A stretch of DNA of 64,000 nucleotides from Acinetobacter guillouiae CIP 63.46 (GCF_000368145.1 NZ_KB849282.1:379791-443790); one strand, 5' to 3'. Positions 36,388 to 46,489 are shown, numbered from the stretch's first letter. Notes: generated by a model from the sequence alone, not told the origin. A program made the numbers and translations.

Positions 36388-37692
36388 TTGCTTTGGAAGT
36401 TTACGTTGAATGCGCCAAGACAAGGGCTATTTGCTAGCCTACTTATTGTAAGTTTTGCATTTCATACCTTTTTATTGGTAGTTGCAACAACACATCAGTT
36501 GAATGAAAACCGTGCCAGCCAAGGCCAACTCATGACCAGCCAATTGGTCACGGACAGCCTATCTGAACTCGAACCCGCAAATACGGTGTCATTGGCGCTG
36601 TTGGCAAATCGCTATGCGACCAATCCAAGTGTGGCTTCGATTCGAATACTTGATGCTAAAAAACAAGTACTGGCAACCAGTGGTATGGCAAAAACGCGTC
36701 AAGGTGAAGTTTTTGTTCGTGATGCATTACAGAACGAGAAAAAAGTCGGCACTATTGAAATTACCTTGATCAAGCCAAGTATTGGTGAAATTTTACGGAC
36801 CCAATGGCTGGCTATTTTAGTGTCCTTATTGATTCATACCTTCTTATGGTTGGCCTACCGTGCCATCGCTCGTCCAACACGTAGTGAATATTTGGCTCGT
36901 ATCAACAATGAAGCCCGTTTAAAACATGAGATTCAACAACTGACAGAAGCACTTGAAGCTGAGAAAGCCAACCGCATCATTGCGATTGCCCAAGCTCAAC
37001 AACAAGCGCAAGCCAAAGCAAAACCTGAACCCAAAACTCCTGTAACCACGACACTGGAAAATGACCAAGAGATTTTGGCGCTGAATATTCAGTACTATGA
37101 TCCAAAACAACTGATGAATACGGTCAACCAGTCGGTTTCACTGCCTTATTTTAATTTATGTCAGATTTTTCTGAATAAAAGTATTGAACTTTGCGCACAG
37201 CATTTCAAATTGAATGCAAAAGATTTCACCATTCATCAAGAATTTAATCAGAATGGTGCAATCCTGAGTATTGATGCTGAAAAACCCAATGCAGCACAAT
37301 CTATATTAATGGTTGGTTCGGTATTTCAATTATTGTCAGAAGTTCTGTATAAACGTTACCGTGAAGATAAGCGCTTTGTGTTACAGACGCGTTGTGCGGT
37401 CACCACCTCAGTAGAGGCGATGCAACTTGATGCGTCTCAAGCGGCTGAGCGCTTGGTGAATCATTTAATTGCCAAAGAAATGGCATTGTATTTAAGCAAT
37501 GATCAACTCAAGCATATTGGTGATTGTTATCAATTGGTTGCCTTGCCAAATCCAACCAATGTGTTGACCCGTCACTCATTTATGATCAATGGTATGAATA
37601 ATGACTGTGCTGAACTTGCACAAAATATTCGTACTGAGATTTTAAAAGGTAAGAAAAATACACCGAATTCTGAAGCAATCTCAGAGAATTGA
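36388..37692 (+). CDS. Smp/AhpA-like membrane protein
   Basis: The 434-residue protein has one membrane helix at residues 17-37, a periplasmic domain of about 100 residues, a second helix near 140-158, then a coiled coil rich in Glu and Gln (about 170-210) and a C-terminal cytoplasmic domain. This fits the SMP-2 superfamily (YtjB/Smp). The divergent position to serB is conserved with Escherichia coli. The start is TTG at 36388; a second TTG at 36406 is possible. Function is not established. Confidence 0.75.
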   Translation: MLWKFTLNAPRQGLFASLLIVSFAFHTFLLVVATTHQLNENRASQGQLMTSQLVTDSLSELEPANTVSLALLANRYATNPSVASIRILDAKKQVLATSGMAKTRQGEVFVRDALQNEKKVGTIEITLIKPSIGEILRTQWLAILVSLLIHTFLWLAYRAIARPTRSEYLARINNEARLKHEIQQLTEALEAEKANRIIAIAQAQQQAQAKAKPEPKTPVTTTLENDQEILALNIQYYDPKQLMNTVNQSVSLPYFNLCQIFLNKSIELCAQHFKLNAKDFTIHQEFNQNGAILSIDAEKPNAAQSILMVGSVFQLLSEVLYKRYREDKRFVLQTRCAVTTSVEAMQLDASQAAERLVNHLIAKEMALYLSNDQLKHIGDCYQLVALPNPTNVLTRHSFMINGMNNDCAELAQNIRTEILKGKKNTPNSEAISEN

Positions 37693-37709
37693 ATATTTAC
37701 CATCTATCA

Positions 37710-37745
37710 AGCCCTCCTCTTTTTTAAAGTGTGAGGGTTTTTCTT
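37710..37745 (+). terminator. Weak terminator behind the Smp-like gene
   Basis: AGCCCTC pairs with GAGGGTT across a long AT-rich loop and is followed by a T-rich run. Confidence 0.6.
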
Positions 37746-37983
37746 TTATTACGCTCAATTTCCGATAAGTTAATCTTATTTTTTTCGAAATGAGTGTCTG
37801 ATCTTTATACTAAATCGCAATGTTTCAATTTTCTTCTCTTTTCATTGCCCTACAAGCTTGTGTATAACTATCTATCTCAAAGGAAGATGATAAGCATAGG
37901 CAAAATACGTAAAAACACGTTAGACTATGCTCCGAATGTACTCAATGAAAATGTCATACGACAGAACAAAAAGGTGAAGGTTG

Positions 37984-39105
37984 ATGCCGCTCAATACTGT
38001 TGAAGAGCTTGTAGCAGATATCCGTGCAGGTAAAATGGTTATCCTCATGGATGACGAAGATCGTGAAAATGAAGGCGATTTAGTCATTGCTGCAACACAC
38101 GTACGCCCTGAAGACATCAACTTTATGATCACCCATGCTCGTGGTCTTGTATGCCTAACACTGAGTCGTGACCGCTGTAAGCAACTCGATCTACCATTAA
38201 TGGTCGACCATAATGGCGCACAACACAGTACAAATTTCACGCTTTCTATTGAAGCGGCAAATGGTATTACTACTGGTATTTCTGCCGCAGAACGTGCCCA
38301 TACCATTCAAACTGCAGTTGCAGCACATGCCAAACCTGCTGATATTGTACAACCTGGACATATCTTCCCATTGATGGCACAACCGGGTGGTGTATTACAC
38401 CGTGCTGGACATACTGAAGCTGGCTGTGACTTATCTCGTTTAGCGGGTTTAGAGCCTGCGTCGGTGATTTGTGAAATTATCAATGAAGATGGCACGATGG
38501 CACGTCGTCCAGATCTTGAAGTATTTGCTGAGAAACATGGCTTAAAAATTGGTACAATTGCTGATCTGATTCATTATCGTATGACCAATGAACAAACCGT
38601 AGAACGTTTGGATCAACAAAGTATAGATACTGAATACGGTACCTTTGATTTATACCGTTACCGTGAAATTGGTAATCCAGACATTCATTTGGCTTTGGTC
38701 AAAGGTGAACCGAAACAAGGGGTGACAACTGTCCGTGTACATGGTTTCAACCCTGTACGTGATTTATTGAAACTCAATAAAAAAGATGGTGAGCCTGCTT
38801 GGAACCTCGATAAAGCACTCAAAACGATTGCCGAGAGTGATCGAGGGGTTTTGGTCTGGATTGGTCAACGTCATTTATCTGACTTAGGCCCTGCTTTAGC
38901 AGAACTTGGTAAGCCAAAACCAACAAAATCAAATGCTGCACTTTCACAGCAATACCAAACGATTGGTGTCGGTGCACAAATTTTACGTGATCTTGGTGTT
39001 GAAAAGATGAAACTTCTTAGCTCACCATTACGTTTCAATGCATTATCAGGCTTTAATTTAGAAGTGGTGGAATACATCACTGCTGACCAAAAAACGGGTC
39101 AATAA
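37984..39105 (+). CDS. ribBA: 3,4-dihydroxy-2-butanone-4-phosphate synthase with degenerate GTP cyclohydrolase II domain
   Basis: The 373-residue protein has an N-terminal DHBP synthase domain (MDDEDRENEGDLVIAA, TPxx-like THARGLVCL, HRAGHTEAGCDL), which forms the four-carbon unit of riboflavin from ribulose 5-phosphate. The C-terminal half aligns with GTP cyclohydrolase II in order but contains no cysteine, so the zinc site (Cys-x10-Cys-x-Cys) is absent; VRVHGFNPVRD replaces VRVHSEC. Only RibB activity is expected. ATG at 37984 is preferred over an adjacent TTG; AAGGTGAAGG lies just upstream. No FMN riboswitch was seen before it. ribH follows after 97 bases. Confidence 0.9.
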   Translation: MPLNTVEELVADIRAGKMVILMDDEDRENEGDLVIAATHVRPEDINFMITHARGLVCLTLSRDRCKQLDLPLMVDHNGAQHSTNFTLSIEAANGITTGISAAERAHTIQTAVAAHAKPADIVQPGHIFPLMAQPGGVLHRAGHTEAGCDLSRLAGLEPASVICEIINEDGTMARRPDLEVFAEKHGLKIGTIADLIHYRMTNEQTVERLDQQSIDTEYGTFDLYRYREIGNPDIHLALVKGEPKQGVTTVRVHGFNPVRDLLKLNKKDGEPAWNLDKALKTIAESDRGVLVWIGQRHLSDLGPALAELGKPKPTKSNAALSQQYQTIGVGAQILRDLGVEKMKLLSSPLRFNALSGFNLEVVEYITADQKTGQ

Positions 39106-39202
39106 TTTTTAATCAGACTGCATTTATTGCTCAATTAGGTTTTTAGTCGGGAAATAAAAGCAGTCGGTACAACCACTTATCTGTTAAATTATCGAGGTTG
39201 CC

Positions 39203-39673
39203 ATGGCGATTCGCCGAATTGAAGGTTTATTACATCTCGCGAGCGAAGACCGTTACGCGATTTTAGTTGGTCGTTTTAACAGCTTTGTTGTTGAACATTT
39301 ATTAGAAGGTGCAATTGATACATTGCATCGTCATGGTGTAAGCGACGATAATATCACTGTCGTTCATGCACCGGGCGCATGGGAACTTCCAGTTGTGGCT
39401 AAAAAACTAGCAGCTTCTGGTAAATTCGATGCAGTGATTGCACTTGGCGCAGTGATTCGTGGTAGTACTCCACATTTCGACTTCGTTGCAGGTGAATGTG
39501 CCAAAGGTTTAGGTGTGGTTGGTTTAGATACTGGCCTACCTGTAATCAATGGTGTATTGACTACGGATAGTATTGAACAGGCGATTGAACGCTCTGGTAC
39601 AAAAGCAGGTAATAAAGGTGGTGAAGCTGCCCTTACTGCTATTGAAATGGTTAACCTGTTAAAGGCAATTTAA
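39203..39673 (+). CDS. ribH: 6,7-dimethyl-8-ribityllumazine synthase
   Basis: The 156-residue protein joins the DHBP product to the pyrimidine to form lumazine, the penultimate riboflavin step. Family signatures are [35 protein letters not shown], and [16 protein letters not shown] with the catalytic His. It assembles as a multimer. nusB starts 3 bases after its stop, a conserved neighbour. Confidence 0.96.
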   Translation: MAIRRIEGLLHLASEDRYAILVGRFNSFVVEHLLEGAIDTLHRHGVSDDNITVVHAPGAWELPVVAKKLAASGKFDAVIALGAVIRGSTPHFDFVAGECAKGLGVVGLDTGLPVINGVLTTDSIEQAIERSGTKAGNKGGEAALTAIEMVNLLKAI

Positions 39674-39676
39674 AGC

Positions 39677-40126
39677 ATGTCGCAAACACTCCAAGCTACT
39701 TATGCAGCAAAACGTAAAGCACGTCGCTTTGCTGTACAAGGGATTTATGAATGGCAAATGAGCCACAACCCAGTGCATGAAATTGAAGCACGTACCCGTG
39801 TTGAAAACGCAATGCATAAAGTGGATCTCGGCTATTATCATGAGTTGCTCACAGCCGTGATCGCAAACCATGAAGCATTGGATGCTTTACTTGTTCCTGT
39901 TCTGGATCGTGAACTGAGTGCATTGGACGGTGTAGAACTTGCTACATTACGTTTAGGTGCATACGAACTCAAAGACCATCTTGAAGTCCCTTATCGAGTT
40001 GTACTCGATGAAGCCATTGAGCTGGCAAAACACTTTGGTGGTGCTGACAGTCACAAATACATCAATGGTGTATTAGATCGTTTAGCAACAAGCCTGCGTG
40101 AAGCAGAAAAGCAACAAAGCAAATAA
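39677..40126 (+). CDS. nusB: Transcription antitermination factor NusB
   Basis: The 149-residue all-helical protein begins with basic [18 protein letters not shown] and contains [12 protein letters not shown] and [20 protein letters not shown], the NusB signatures. It binds BoxA RNA with NusE for antitermination of rRNA operons. It sits between ribH and thiL, separated by 3 and 11 bases. Confidence 0.96.
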   Translation: MSQTLQATYAAKRKARRFAVQGIYEWQMSHNPVHEIEARTRVENAMHKVDLGYYHELLTAVIANHEALDALLVPVLDRELSALDGVELATLRLGAYELKDHLEVPYRVVLDEAIELAKHFGGADSHKYINGVLDRLATSLREAEKQQSK

Positions 40127-40137
40127 GTTGTTTTTAC

Positions 40138-41055
40138 ATGGCTGAGTTTTCAATTATTGAGACCTATTTCAATCGTCAGCAGCAAACTGATGTTGATCTA
40201 GGCGTCGGTGACGACTCAGCTCTGCTCTCCCCGCCTTTGAATCATCAATTGGTGATTTGTACGGATACCCTTGTCGCTGGTCGACATTTTCCGCTAGAAA
40301 CCTCTCCACATGCCATTGGCTGGAAATCTGTTGCTGTCAATCTTTCAGATATTGCTGCAATGGGTGCAAAACCTCACAGTATTTTACTCGCATTGAGCCT
40401 ATCCCAAATTGATCATGACTGGCTAAAACAATTTAGTCAGGGTTTATATGATTGTTGCGATCAATTTGGCGTACGTTTAATTGGTGGTGATACCACGCAA
40501 AGTCCACATCTCACCATTACCGTCACTGCACTGGGCTGGATTGAAACAGGCAAAGCCATTACCCGTTCTGGCGCGCAAGTCGATGATTTAATTGTAGTCA
40601 GTGGCTCGATTGGTGATGCCGCTTTTGGGCTAAAACATTTAGGACATCCCCTACAACAACGTTTAGATTACCCAACACCGCGCTGTGAACTAGGCGTGAT
40701 GTTAAAAGACTTGGCGTCCAGTATGATTGATGTTTCAGATGGGCTTGCTCAAGATCTCGGGCATATCTTAAACGCCTCTGGTGTCGGTGCAAAAATAAAT
40801 TTAAATCAACTCCCGATTCAGTCAACTTTAAGGCAACTCAGCGACAATGAGCAATGGAAATATGCTTTAGCGGGCGGAGATGATTATGAGTTATGCTTTA
40901 CAATAACTATGCAAAATTATGCTAAACTTTTGCAATTAAAACCAAATGTAACCACTACAATCATCGGCCAAGTTACACAAAAATCTGGGATTGTATTTGA
41001 GAAAGATGGCTTAGACCATCCACTTCAACTTCAAGGGTACCAACACTTTGCATAA
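40138..41055 (+). CDS. thiL: Thiamine-monophosphate kinase
   Basis: ThiL makes thiamine diphosphate from the monophosphate using ATP. The 305-residue protein has VDLGVGDDSALLSPP with the metal-binding Asp pair, DTLVAGRHFP, VNLSDIAAMGAKP, GGDTTQSP and IDVSDGLAQDLGH. It overlaps pgpA by 8 bases, so they are translationally coupled. Confidence 0.95.
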   Translation: MAEFSIIETYFNRQQQTDVDLGVGDDSALLSPPLNHQLVICTDTLVAGRHFPLETSPHAIGWKSVAVNLSDIAAMGAKPHSILLALSLSQIDHDWLKQFSQGLYDCCDQFGVRLIGGDTTQSPHLTITVTALGWIETGKAITRSGAQVDDLIVVSGSIGDAAFGLKHLGHPLQQRLDYPTPRCELGVMLKDLASSMIDVSDGLAQDLGHILNASGVGAKINLNQLPIQSTLRQLSDNEQWKYALAGGDDYELCFTITMQNYAKLLQLKPNVTTTIIGQVTQKSGIVFEKDGLDHPLQLQGYQHFA

Positions 41056-41554
41056 ACCTCCGATTGTCTTTAAAAGTATGACATGGGCTGAACGCTTTAT
41101 TGTGTTCTGCGGTGTGGGCTTTGGTTCAGGCTTAGCGCCTAAAGCACCAGGTACATTTGGCTCAGCATTTGCGCTTTTGTTTATTCCGATTTGGCTTGCA
41201 ATTGGTTTTTATGGCTCCATATTGGCCATCATAATCATGTCATTGGTCGGTATTTGGATTTGTGGGAAAACCGCAGAGATTATCCATGTGCATGATGATG
41301 GGCGCATTGTTTGGGATGAGTTTGCTGGGCAATCAATCACGTTCCTGCCTTTAATTTATTTAGGACAAATGAATTGGATTTGGGCACTGGTTGGATTTGC
41401 ACTGTTCCGTTTATTTGATGTCTGGAAACCATGGCCTATTCGTGTCATTGACCAAAAAGTCGATGGTGGCTTTGGGATCATGCTTGACGATATTATTGCA
41501 GGCCTCTGGGCAGCAATATGTATCGTGATTTATTTATATTTTAAAATGGCTTAA
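41048..41554 (+). CDS. pgpA: Phosphatidylglycerophosphatase A
   Basis: PgpA removes phosphate from phosphatidylglycerophosphate at the inner membrane. The 168-residue protein has GFGSGLAPKAPGTFGS, the acidic IVWDEFAGQSITFLP, FRLFDVWKPWPIRVID, and GIMLDDIIAGLWA, matching the family. Several membrane helices are evident. Its start lies inside the thiL end. Confidence 0.94.
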   Translation: MHKPPIVFKSMTWAERFIVFCGVGFGSGLAPKAPGTFGSAFALLFIPIWLAIGFYGSILAIIIMSLVGIWICGKTAEIIHVHDDGRIVWDEFAGQSITFLPLIYLGQMNWIWALVGFALFRLFDVWKPWPIRVIDQKVDGGFGIMLDDIIAGLWAAICIVIYLYFKMA

Positions 41555-41575
41555 GCCAGATCTGTTAGGTGTGAT

Positions 41576-42940
41576 ATGTCTACAACTGTGATCATTCTTG
41601 CTGCAGGTAAAGGAACACGTATGCGTTCTAGTTTACCCAAGGTACTCCAACCTTTAGCAGGACGCCCACTACTCGGTCATGTGATTGAAACAGCAAAACA
41701 ATTACAAGCAAAAAATATCATTACAATCTTTGGTCACGGTGGTGATCTAGTTCAAAATGCATTTGCACATGAAAATATTCAATGGGTAGAGCAAACCGAA
41801 CAACTCGGTACGGGTCATGCCGTTAAAGTGACTTTACCTGTTTTGCCCCAAGATGGCATTTCTTTAATCCTTTCTGGTGATGTGCCTTGCGTGCAACAAA
41901 GTACCCTACAACGCTTGGTTGATGTATCCAGTCAAACAGGCATCGGTTTAGTCACATTAACGCTTGATGATTCTACTGGCTACGGTCGCATCGTACGTAA
42001 GGATGGAAAAATCCAAGCGATTGTTGAACATAAAGATGCTTCTGATGAACAACGTCAAATTAAAGAAATCAACACAGGTATTTACTGTGTCAGCAATGCC
42101 AAATTACATGAATGGTTACCTAAACTCAGCAATGACAATGCTCAAGGTGAGTACTACCTCACTGATATCGTGGCAATGGCTTTAGCGGATGGTATGGAAA
42201 TCGCATCCATTCAACCAGAATTGGCTTTTGAGGTTGAAGGCGTAAATGATCGTATTCAACTTGCAGCATTAGAGCGTGAATTTCAAAATTATCAAGCCAA
42301 ATTATTGATGCAACAAGGCGTGCATTTGATTGACCCTTCACGTTTTGATTTACGTGGTCAACTCACTGCGGGTACTGACGTTCGTATTGATATTAATGTG
42401 ATTATTGAAGGTCAATGTACTTTCGGAAATGGCGTTGAAATTGGTGCAGGATGTATTATTAAAAATACCCAAATTGCGGCAGGAACCAAAGTTCAAGCAT
42501 ATAGTGTTTTTGAAGATGCGGTAATTGGTGCAGATGTACACATTGGTCCTTTTGCACGACTACGTCCAGGTGCAAAATTGGCAGATGAAGTTCATATCGG
42601 TAACTTTGTTGAAGTGAAAAACACTTCTGTTGGTCTAGGTTCAAAAGCCAATCATTTCACCTATTTAGGCGATGCAGAAATTGGTGCGGGTTCAAACATC
42701 GGTGCAGGTACAATTACCTGTAATTATGATGGCGCCAATAAACACAAAACCATCATTGGTGATAATGCCTTTATTGGAACCAACAACTCACTGGTTGCAC
42801 CGATTAAAATTGGTCATGGCGCAACCACAGGTGCGGGTTCAGTGATTACCCATGATGTAGCAGACAACAGTCTTGCATTTGAACGTGCAAAACAAATTTC
42901 GAAAGAAAATTATCAACGTCCCCAAAAGGTCAAGAAATAA
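41576..42940 (+). CDS. glmU: Bifunctional GlcNAc-1-P uridyltransferase/GlcN-1-P acetyltransferase
   Basis: GlmU makes UDP-GlcNAc. The 454-residue protein has an N-terminal nucleotidyltransferase ([20 protein letters not shown]) and a C-terminal left-handed beta helix of hexapeptide repeats from about residue 255 ([33 protein letters not shown]). glmS starts 12 bases after its stop, so the UDP-GlcNAc genes are one unit. Confidence 0.97.
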   Translation: MSTTVIILAAGKGTRMRSSLPKVLQPLAGRPLLGHVIETAKQLQAKNIITIFGHGGDLVQNAFAHENIQWVEQTEQLGTGHAVKVTLPVLPQDGISLILSGDVPCVQQSTLQRLVDVSSQTGIGLVTLTLDDSTGYGRIVRKDGKIQAIVEHKDASDEQRQIKEINTGIYCVSNAKLHEWLPKLSNDNAQGEYYLTDIVAMALADGMEIASIQPELAFEVEGVNDRIQLAALEREFQNYQAKLLMQQGVHLIDPSRFDLRGQLTAGTDVRIDINVIIEGQCTFGNGVEIGAGCIIKNTQIAAGTKVQAYSVFEDAVIGADVHIGPFARLRPGAKLADEVHIGNFVEVKNTSVGLGSKANHFTYLGDAEIGAGSNIGAGTITCNYDGANKHKTIIGDNAFIGTNNSLVAPIKIGHGATTGAGSVITHDVADNSLAFERAKQISKENYQRPQKVKK

Positions 42941-42952
42941 GAGGATATTATT

Positions 42953-44791
42953 ATGTGCGGTATTGTTGGTGGCGTTGCTGAACGAAGCATTACAAATATT
43001 TTAATTGAAGGCCTAAAACGTCTTGAATATCGTGGTTATGACTCGGCGGGTGTTGCACTGGTTGATCAGGGGCAAATCTTACGTGAACGTCGTGTTGGTA
43101 AAGTTGCAAATCTAGAAGGCGCGGTTGCAGAGTCTAATATTTTAGGTTCTGTGGGTATTGCACACACACGTTGGGCAACCCATGGTAAACCAACTGAAAA
43201 CAATGCCCATCCGCATATTTCTGGGCATGTTGCAGTGGTACATAACGGTATTATTGAAAATTACCAAGAGCTTAAAGATGATCTTGAAGCTTTGGGTTAT
43301 GTGTTTACATCTCAAACAGATACTGAAGTCGTTGCTCACTTAATTACTGAAGCACTAAAATCATCACCAAATCTATTAAAAGCCGTTGAAGAAATCATAC
43401 CTCAACTGAAAGGTGCTTATGCACTGGGGATTGTGCATACCGATTACCCAAATGAATTAATTGCTGTTCGTGAAGGCTCACCTTTAGTCATTGGTGTCGG
43501 TATTGGTGAGAACTTTATTAGTTCAGACCAATTGGCACTATTACCTGTGACCAACCGTTTTATCTATCTTGAAGAAGGTGATATTGCGCGTTTAACTCGT
43601 GAAACGATTGAAGTTTTTGTTAATGATCAATTGGTTGATCGTCCGGTGAAAGAGCTGGATGCAACCGTGAGTAATGCCTCTAAAGGTGAATATAAACACT
43701 ACATGCTCAAAGAAATTTTTGAGCAACCTGAAGCAATTCAACAAACGATCTCTCAAGCTTTAAATGGCAATACATTACGAGAAGACTTTTTACAAAATGC
43801 TGAAATAGATTTTAAAAATGTTCAGCAAGTTCAGGTGCTTGCTTGTGGCACCAGCTACCATGCGGGAATGATTGCAAAATATTGGTTTGAACAACTGATT
43901 GATCTGCCTTGCCAAGTTGAAATTGCCAGTGAGTTCCGTTATCGCTCGCCTGTGATTGTAGATAACACCTTGTATGTTTGTATTTCCCAATCAGGTGAAA
44001 CTGCAGATACCTTGGCTGCATTACGTGATACACAAAAGCGTGCCAAAGCAAAAGGGGTAAATATCTATACCATGACGATTTGTAATGTCGCGACCTCATC
44101 TATGGTTCGTGAAACAAATCATCATTTATTAACCCTAGCTGGTCCTGAAATTGGGGTCGCATCAACCAAAGCATTTACCACACAGCTTGCGGCTTTGATG
44201 TTATTGACCCTTAAACTTGGTCAAGTTAAGCAAACCATTTCAGCTGAACGTATTGATGAAATCACTTCCGCATTGTGGCATATCCCTAAAGTCATTTTGG
44301 ATACCTTACAAAATGATGCAGAAATTTTACGTTTGTCTGTTCTGTTCAAAGAGAAACAGCATTGCTTGTTCTTGGGTCGCGGTACAGAATTCCCAATTGC
44401 GCTTGAAGGTGCATTAAAACTTAAAGAAATTTCATATATTCATGCCGAAGGTTATGCTGCGGGTGAATTGAAACATGGCCCACTGGCTTTGGTCGACAAT
44501 GATATGCCTGTGGTGATTCTTGCACCGAATGATGACATGCTGGATAAACTTAAATCCAATATGGAAGAAGTTCAAGCACGTGGTGGTGAACTGTTTGTTT
44601 TTGCAGATGAAAATAGCGGTATCGTTGCTAAAGAACGCCAACATGTTGTCTATGTTCCAACGGTCAATACTTGGTTAGCGCCAATCGTTTATAGTGTACC
44701 TGTGCAATTGTTGTCTTATCATGTTGCGGTATTACGTGGTACTGACGTAGACCAACCTCGTAATTTAGCAAAATCAGTTACGGTTGAATAA
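42953..44791 (+). CDS. glmS: Glutamine-fructose-6-phosphate aminotransferase
   Basis: GlmS forms glucosamine 6-phosphate, entering cell-wall synthesis. The 612-residue protein starts MCGIVGGVAER, exposing the catalytic Cys after Met removal, followed by the glutaminase (HTRWATHG, HNGIIENY) and two SIS domains (CGTSYHAGMIAKYW, SQSGETADTLAALR). The C-terminus DVDQPRNLAKSVTVE is the usual one; the DNA encoding it is the TnsD recognition region for Tn7-type insertion. The defence island begins directly behind it. Confidence 0.97.
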   Translation: MCGIVGGVAERSITNILIEGLKRLEYRGYDSAGVALVDQGQILRERRVGKVANLEGAVAESNILGSVGIAHTRWATHGKPTENNAHPHISGHVAVVHNGIIENYQELKDDLEALGYVFTSQTDTEVVAHLITEALKSSPNLLKAVEEIIPQLKGAYALGIVHTDYPNELIAVREGSPLVIGVGIGENFISSDQLALLPVTNRFIYLEEGDIARLTRETIEVFVNDQLVDRPVKELDATVSNASKGEYKHYMLKEIFEQPEAIQQTISQALNGNTLREDFLQNAEIDFKNVQQVQVLACGTSYHAGMIAKYWFEQLIDLPCQVEIASEFRYRSPVIVDNTLYVCISQSGETADTLAALRDTQKRAKAKGVNIYTMTICNVATSSMVRETNHHLLTLAGPEIGVASTKAFTTQLAALMLLTLKLGQVKQTISAERIDEITSALWHIPKVILDTLQNDAEILRLSVLFKEKQHCLFLGRGTEFPIALEGALKLKEISYIHAEGYAAGELKHGPLALVDNDMPVVILAPNDDMLDKLKSNMEEVQARGGELFVFADENSGIVAKERQHVVYVPTVNTWLAPIVYSVPVQLLSYHVAVLRGTDVDQPRNLAKSVTVE

Positions 44792-44812
44792 TCAATCAGT
44801 TACTCATTGAGC

Positions 44813-44849
44813 ATATGTGTATGAAATAAATTAAGTTTTATACACATAT
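44813..44849. repeat. Inverted repeat 21 bases behind glmS
   Basis: ATATGTGTAT and ATACACATAT form a 10-bp perfect stem with a 17-base loop. The position is close to where Tn7-type elements insert, but no Tn7 end sequence is visible. It may simply be part of the glmS 3' region. Confidence 0.55.
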
Positions 44850-44862
44850 CAATAGCTCAAGC

Positions 44863-44911
44863 AATCCACACAAACCGTGCATTAAAATTGCATGAATGTG
44901 TGGATTTTTTT
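44863..44911 (+). terminator. glmS terminator
   Basis: AATCCACACA pairs with TGTGTGGATT, with an inner TGCA/TGCA pairing, and a T-run follows. This is a strong terminator for glmUS. Confidence 0.88.
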
Positions 44912-45286
44912 ATGCCTATACAAATAGGTAGTCTTTTCAAACTAATCATGAAAATATTATGAACTTAGAATTAGACACATCTGACAATAAGAAACCGCTT
45001 TCAATTCGTGTTTTATCACTTAAAGATAACTAGTCAATACAATAGTACTGATAGAGGAAAAATACTTGAGTTTGTAGTCACTCAATTCTTACGTTGGCCA
45101 AAAGGAATCTTTAAACATATTTGTTATAAAAATAGTACTTTGAACCATCTTAGAATGAATATTAAGAAGCAGAAAATTTCGGATAATGAACTGATTAGCT
45201 TGGAAAATCACTCAATGGGAATGTTTCACCATACTAAAAATTAGCTTCTTAGTTTTCAGATCTGAATATATACTTGTGTATTTTTT
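44912..45286. other. Left edge of the defence island
   Basis: This stretch lies between the glmS terminator and the dndB promoter region. It holds two short overlapping frames: a 24-codon one from 44959 (MNLELDTSDNKKPLSI...) and a 78-codon one from GTG at 45008. They look like pieces of one former gene in two frames, which I do not recognise. No recombinase is present. Confidence 0.45.
45008..45244 (+). pseudogene. Unrecognised small frame, possible gene remnant
   Basis: GTG at 45008 opens a 78-codon basic product (FVVTQFLRWPKGIFKHICYK and onward) without a ribosome site. The preceding frame from ATG 44959 ends inside it. A single frameshift would join them, suggesting a decayed gene. No family assignment is possible. 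Confidence 0.25.
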
Positions 45287-45328
45287 AACTTCCATTTTAA
45301 TAAATTAAACTTCCATTTATGTTATAAT
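45287..45328 (+). promoter_or_regulatory. dndB promoter with direct repeats
   Basis: AACTTCCATTT occurs twice (45287-45297 and 45308-45318), exactly 21 bases or two helical turns apart. A good -10 element TATAAT follows at 45323-45328, while the -35 position is poor. The arrangement fits a regulator binding as a dimer on one face of the helix, upstream of and overlapping the promoter. dndB starts 46 bases downstream of the -10. Confidence 0.5.
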
Positions 45329-45373
45329 TTTCCTGAAGACAAACGTCATTAAAGGCTTTTGAGGTTATTACAT

Positions 45374-46489
45374 ATGGATGGAAATTGGTTTGAGTTTGTA
45401 GCAATACAAGGTATACAAGCTCGTTCAGCTTTCTATGTCATTATGGTTCCACTCAAGGTTGTACCTAAATTTTTTAAATTTAATGATGAGTCTTTACCAA
45501 TTACATTAAGGGCTCAACGTTCACTCAATAAATCACGAGTACCTCAAATTAGTCGCTATATGATTGAGAATTTAAATGAATATATTTTATCTTCCTTATG
45601 TGCCTCTGTGGATGGTGAAGTAAAATTTGAAGCAAGCTCTAATTCAAATCAATTAGGCAAACTCAAAATTTCAATGTCTGCAACTGTTCTTATTAATGAC
45701 GGGCAACATAGACGAGCAGCGATAGAAGAAGCGATTAAAGAAAAACCATACTTAGGTGATGAAACAATATCTGTAGTAATTTATGTAGATAAAGGGCTAA
45801 AACGTTCTCAACAAATGTTTGCAGATTTAAACATGCATTCTGTCCGTCCATCACAATCTATTAAGCTACTTTATAATCACCGTGATGAGCAAACATATAT
45901 AACTAAAGATATTATTAAAAAAATCAAATTATTCAATGGTTTTACTGAGTTTGAGAAAACAAGTATTTCTAACAGATCATCAAAATTATTTACATTCAGT
46001 TCACTTCATTCAGCAAATCATGAATTTTTGAATTTTAAATCGTCATCGATTTCCTCCAAAGAAAAAATCGATTTGGCAGTTAAGTTTTGGAAACAGGTTA
46101 TTAGCTTAATTCCTGATTGGCAAAACGTCCAAAATGGTAAAGTATGCTCATCTGAGCTACGTTCTAACTTTATGCATTCTCATGGTATTGCAATTCAAGC
46201 ATTAGCTCGTGCTGGTAATCTACTAATGATCAATCACCCTGAAGATTGGTCAATGCGATTAAATAAACTCAACAATATAGATTGGTCAAGGCATAACCTT
46301 AAAATTTGGACAGGAAGAGCCTTAGTGACTGGTAAAATTAATAAATCACATAGTAATGTCATATTAGTAACAAACTACATTCTAAATACCTTAGGTATGC
46401 CTTTACCTTCTGAATACCAAGAAGTTGAAGATAACTTTTTGAAATCTATGAGTGAAAGTCAACTTTATACGCAAGGAGTTAGTGTATGA
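45374..46489 (+). CDS. dndB: DNA phosphorothioation protein DndB (DGQHR domain)
   Basis: The 371-residue protein has the DGQHR signature (INDGQHRRAAIEEAIKEKP, about residues 113-131) and the following NMHSVRPSQSIKLLYN segment of the DndB family. DndB is not needed for phosphorothioation itself; in studied systems it limits or regulates modification and can act as a repressor of the dnd genes. I chose ATG at 45374; the frame is open five codons further, from TTG. Its stop overlaps the dndC start (ATGA), so the operon is translationally coupled. Confidence 0.9.
   Translation: MDGNWFEFVAIQGIQARSAFYVIMVPLKVVPKFFKFNDESLPITLRAQRSLNKSRVPQISRYMIENLNEYILSSLCASVDGEVKFEASSNSNQLGKLKISMSATVLINDGQHRRAAIEEAIKEKPYLGDETISVVIYVDKGLKRSQQMFADLNMHSVRPSQSIKLLYNHRDEQTYITKDIIKKIKLFNGFTEFEKTSISNRSSKLFTFSSLHSANHEFLNFKSSSISSKEKIDLAVKFWKQVISLIPDWQNVQNGKVCSSELRSNFMHSHGIAIQALARAGNLLMINHPEDWSMRLNKLNNIDWSRHNLKIWTGRALVTGKINKSHSNVILVTNYILNTLGMPLPSEYQEVEDNFLKSMSESQLYTQGVSV

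Noticed and set aside
37693-37983. FMN riboswitch upstream of ribBA
   Set aside because: I looked for the conserved RFN boxes (GGTGAAA, ACCGGCGGT, GATGAAAGGAG type) and found none.
37794-38003. 69-codon forward frame overlapping the ribBA start
   Set aside because: It runs into ribBA in another frame and shows no conserved features.
44791-44911. Tn7 end at attTn7
   Set aside because: The inverted repeat behind glmS does not carry a Tn7-type TGTGGG or TGTAGA terminus; it is more likely part of the glmS 3' region.
45374-46489. dndA desulfurase and dndFGH near the dnd genes
   Set aside because: None of the frames in 44.8-55.4 kb has the PLP lysine pattern of a desulfurase or the helicase motifs of DndH, so I do not list them.
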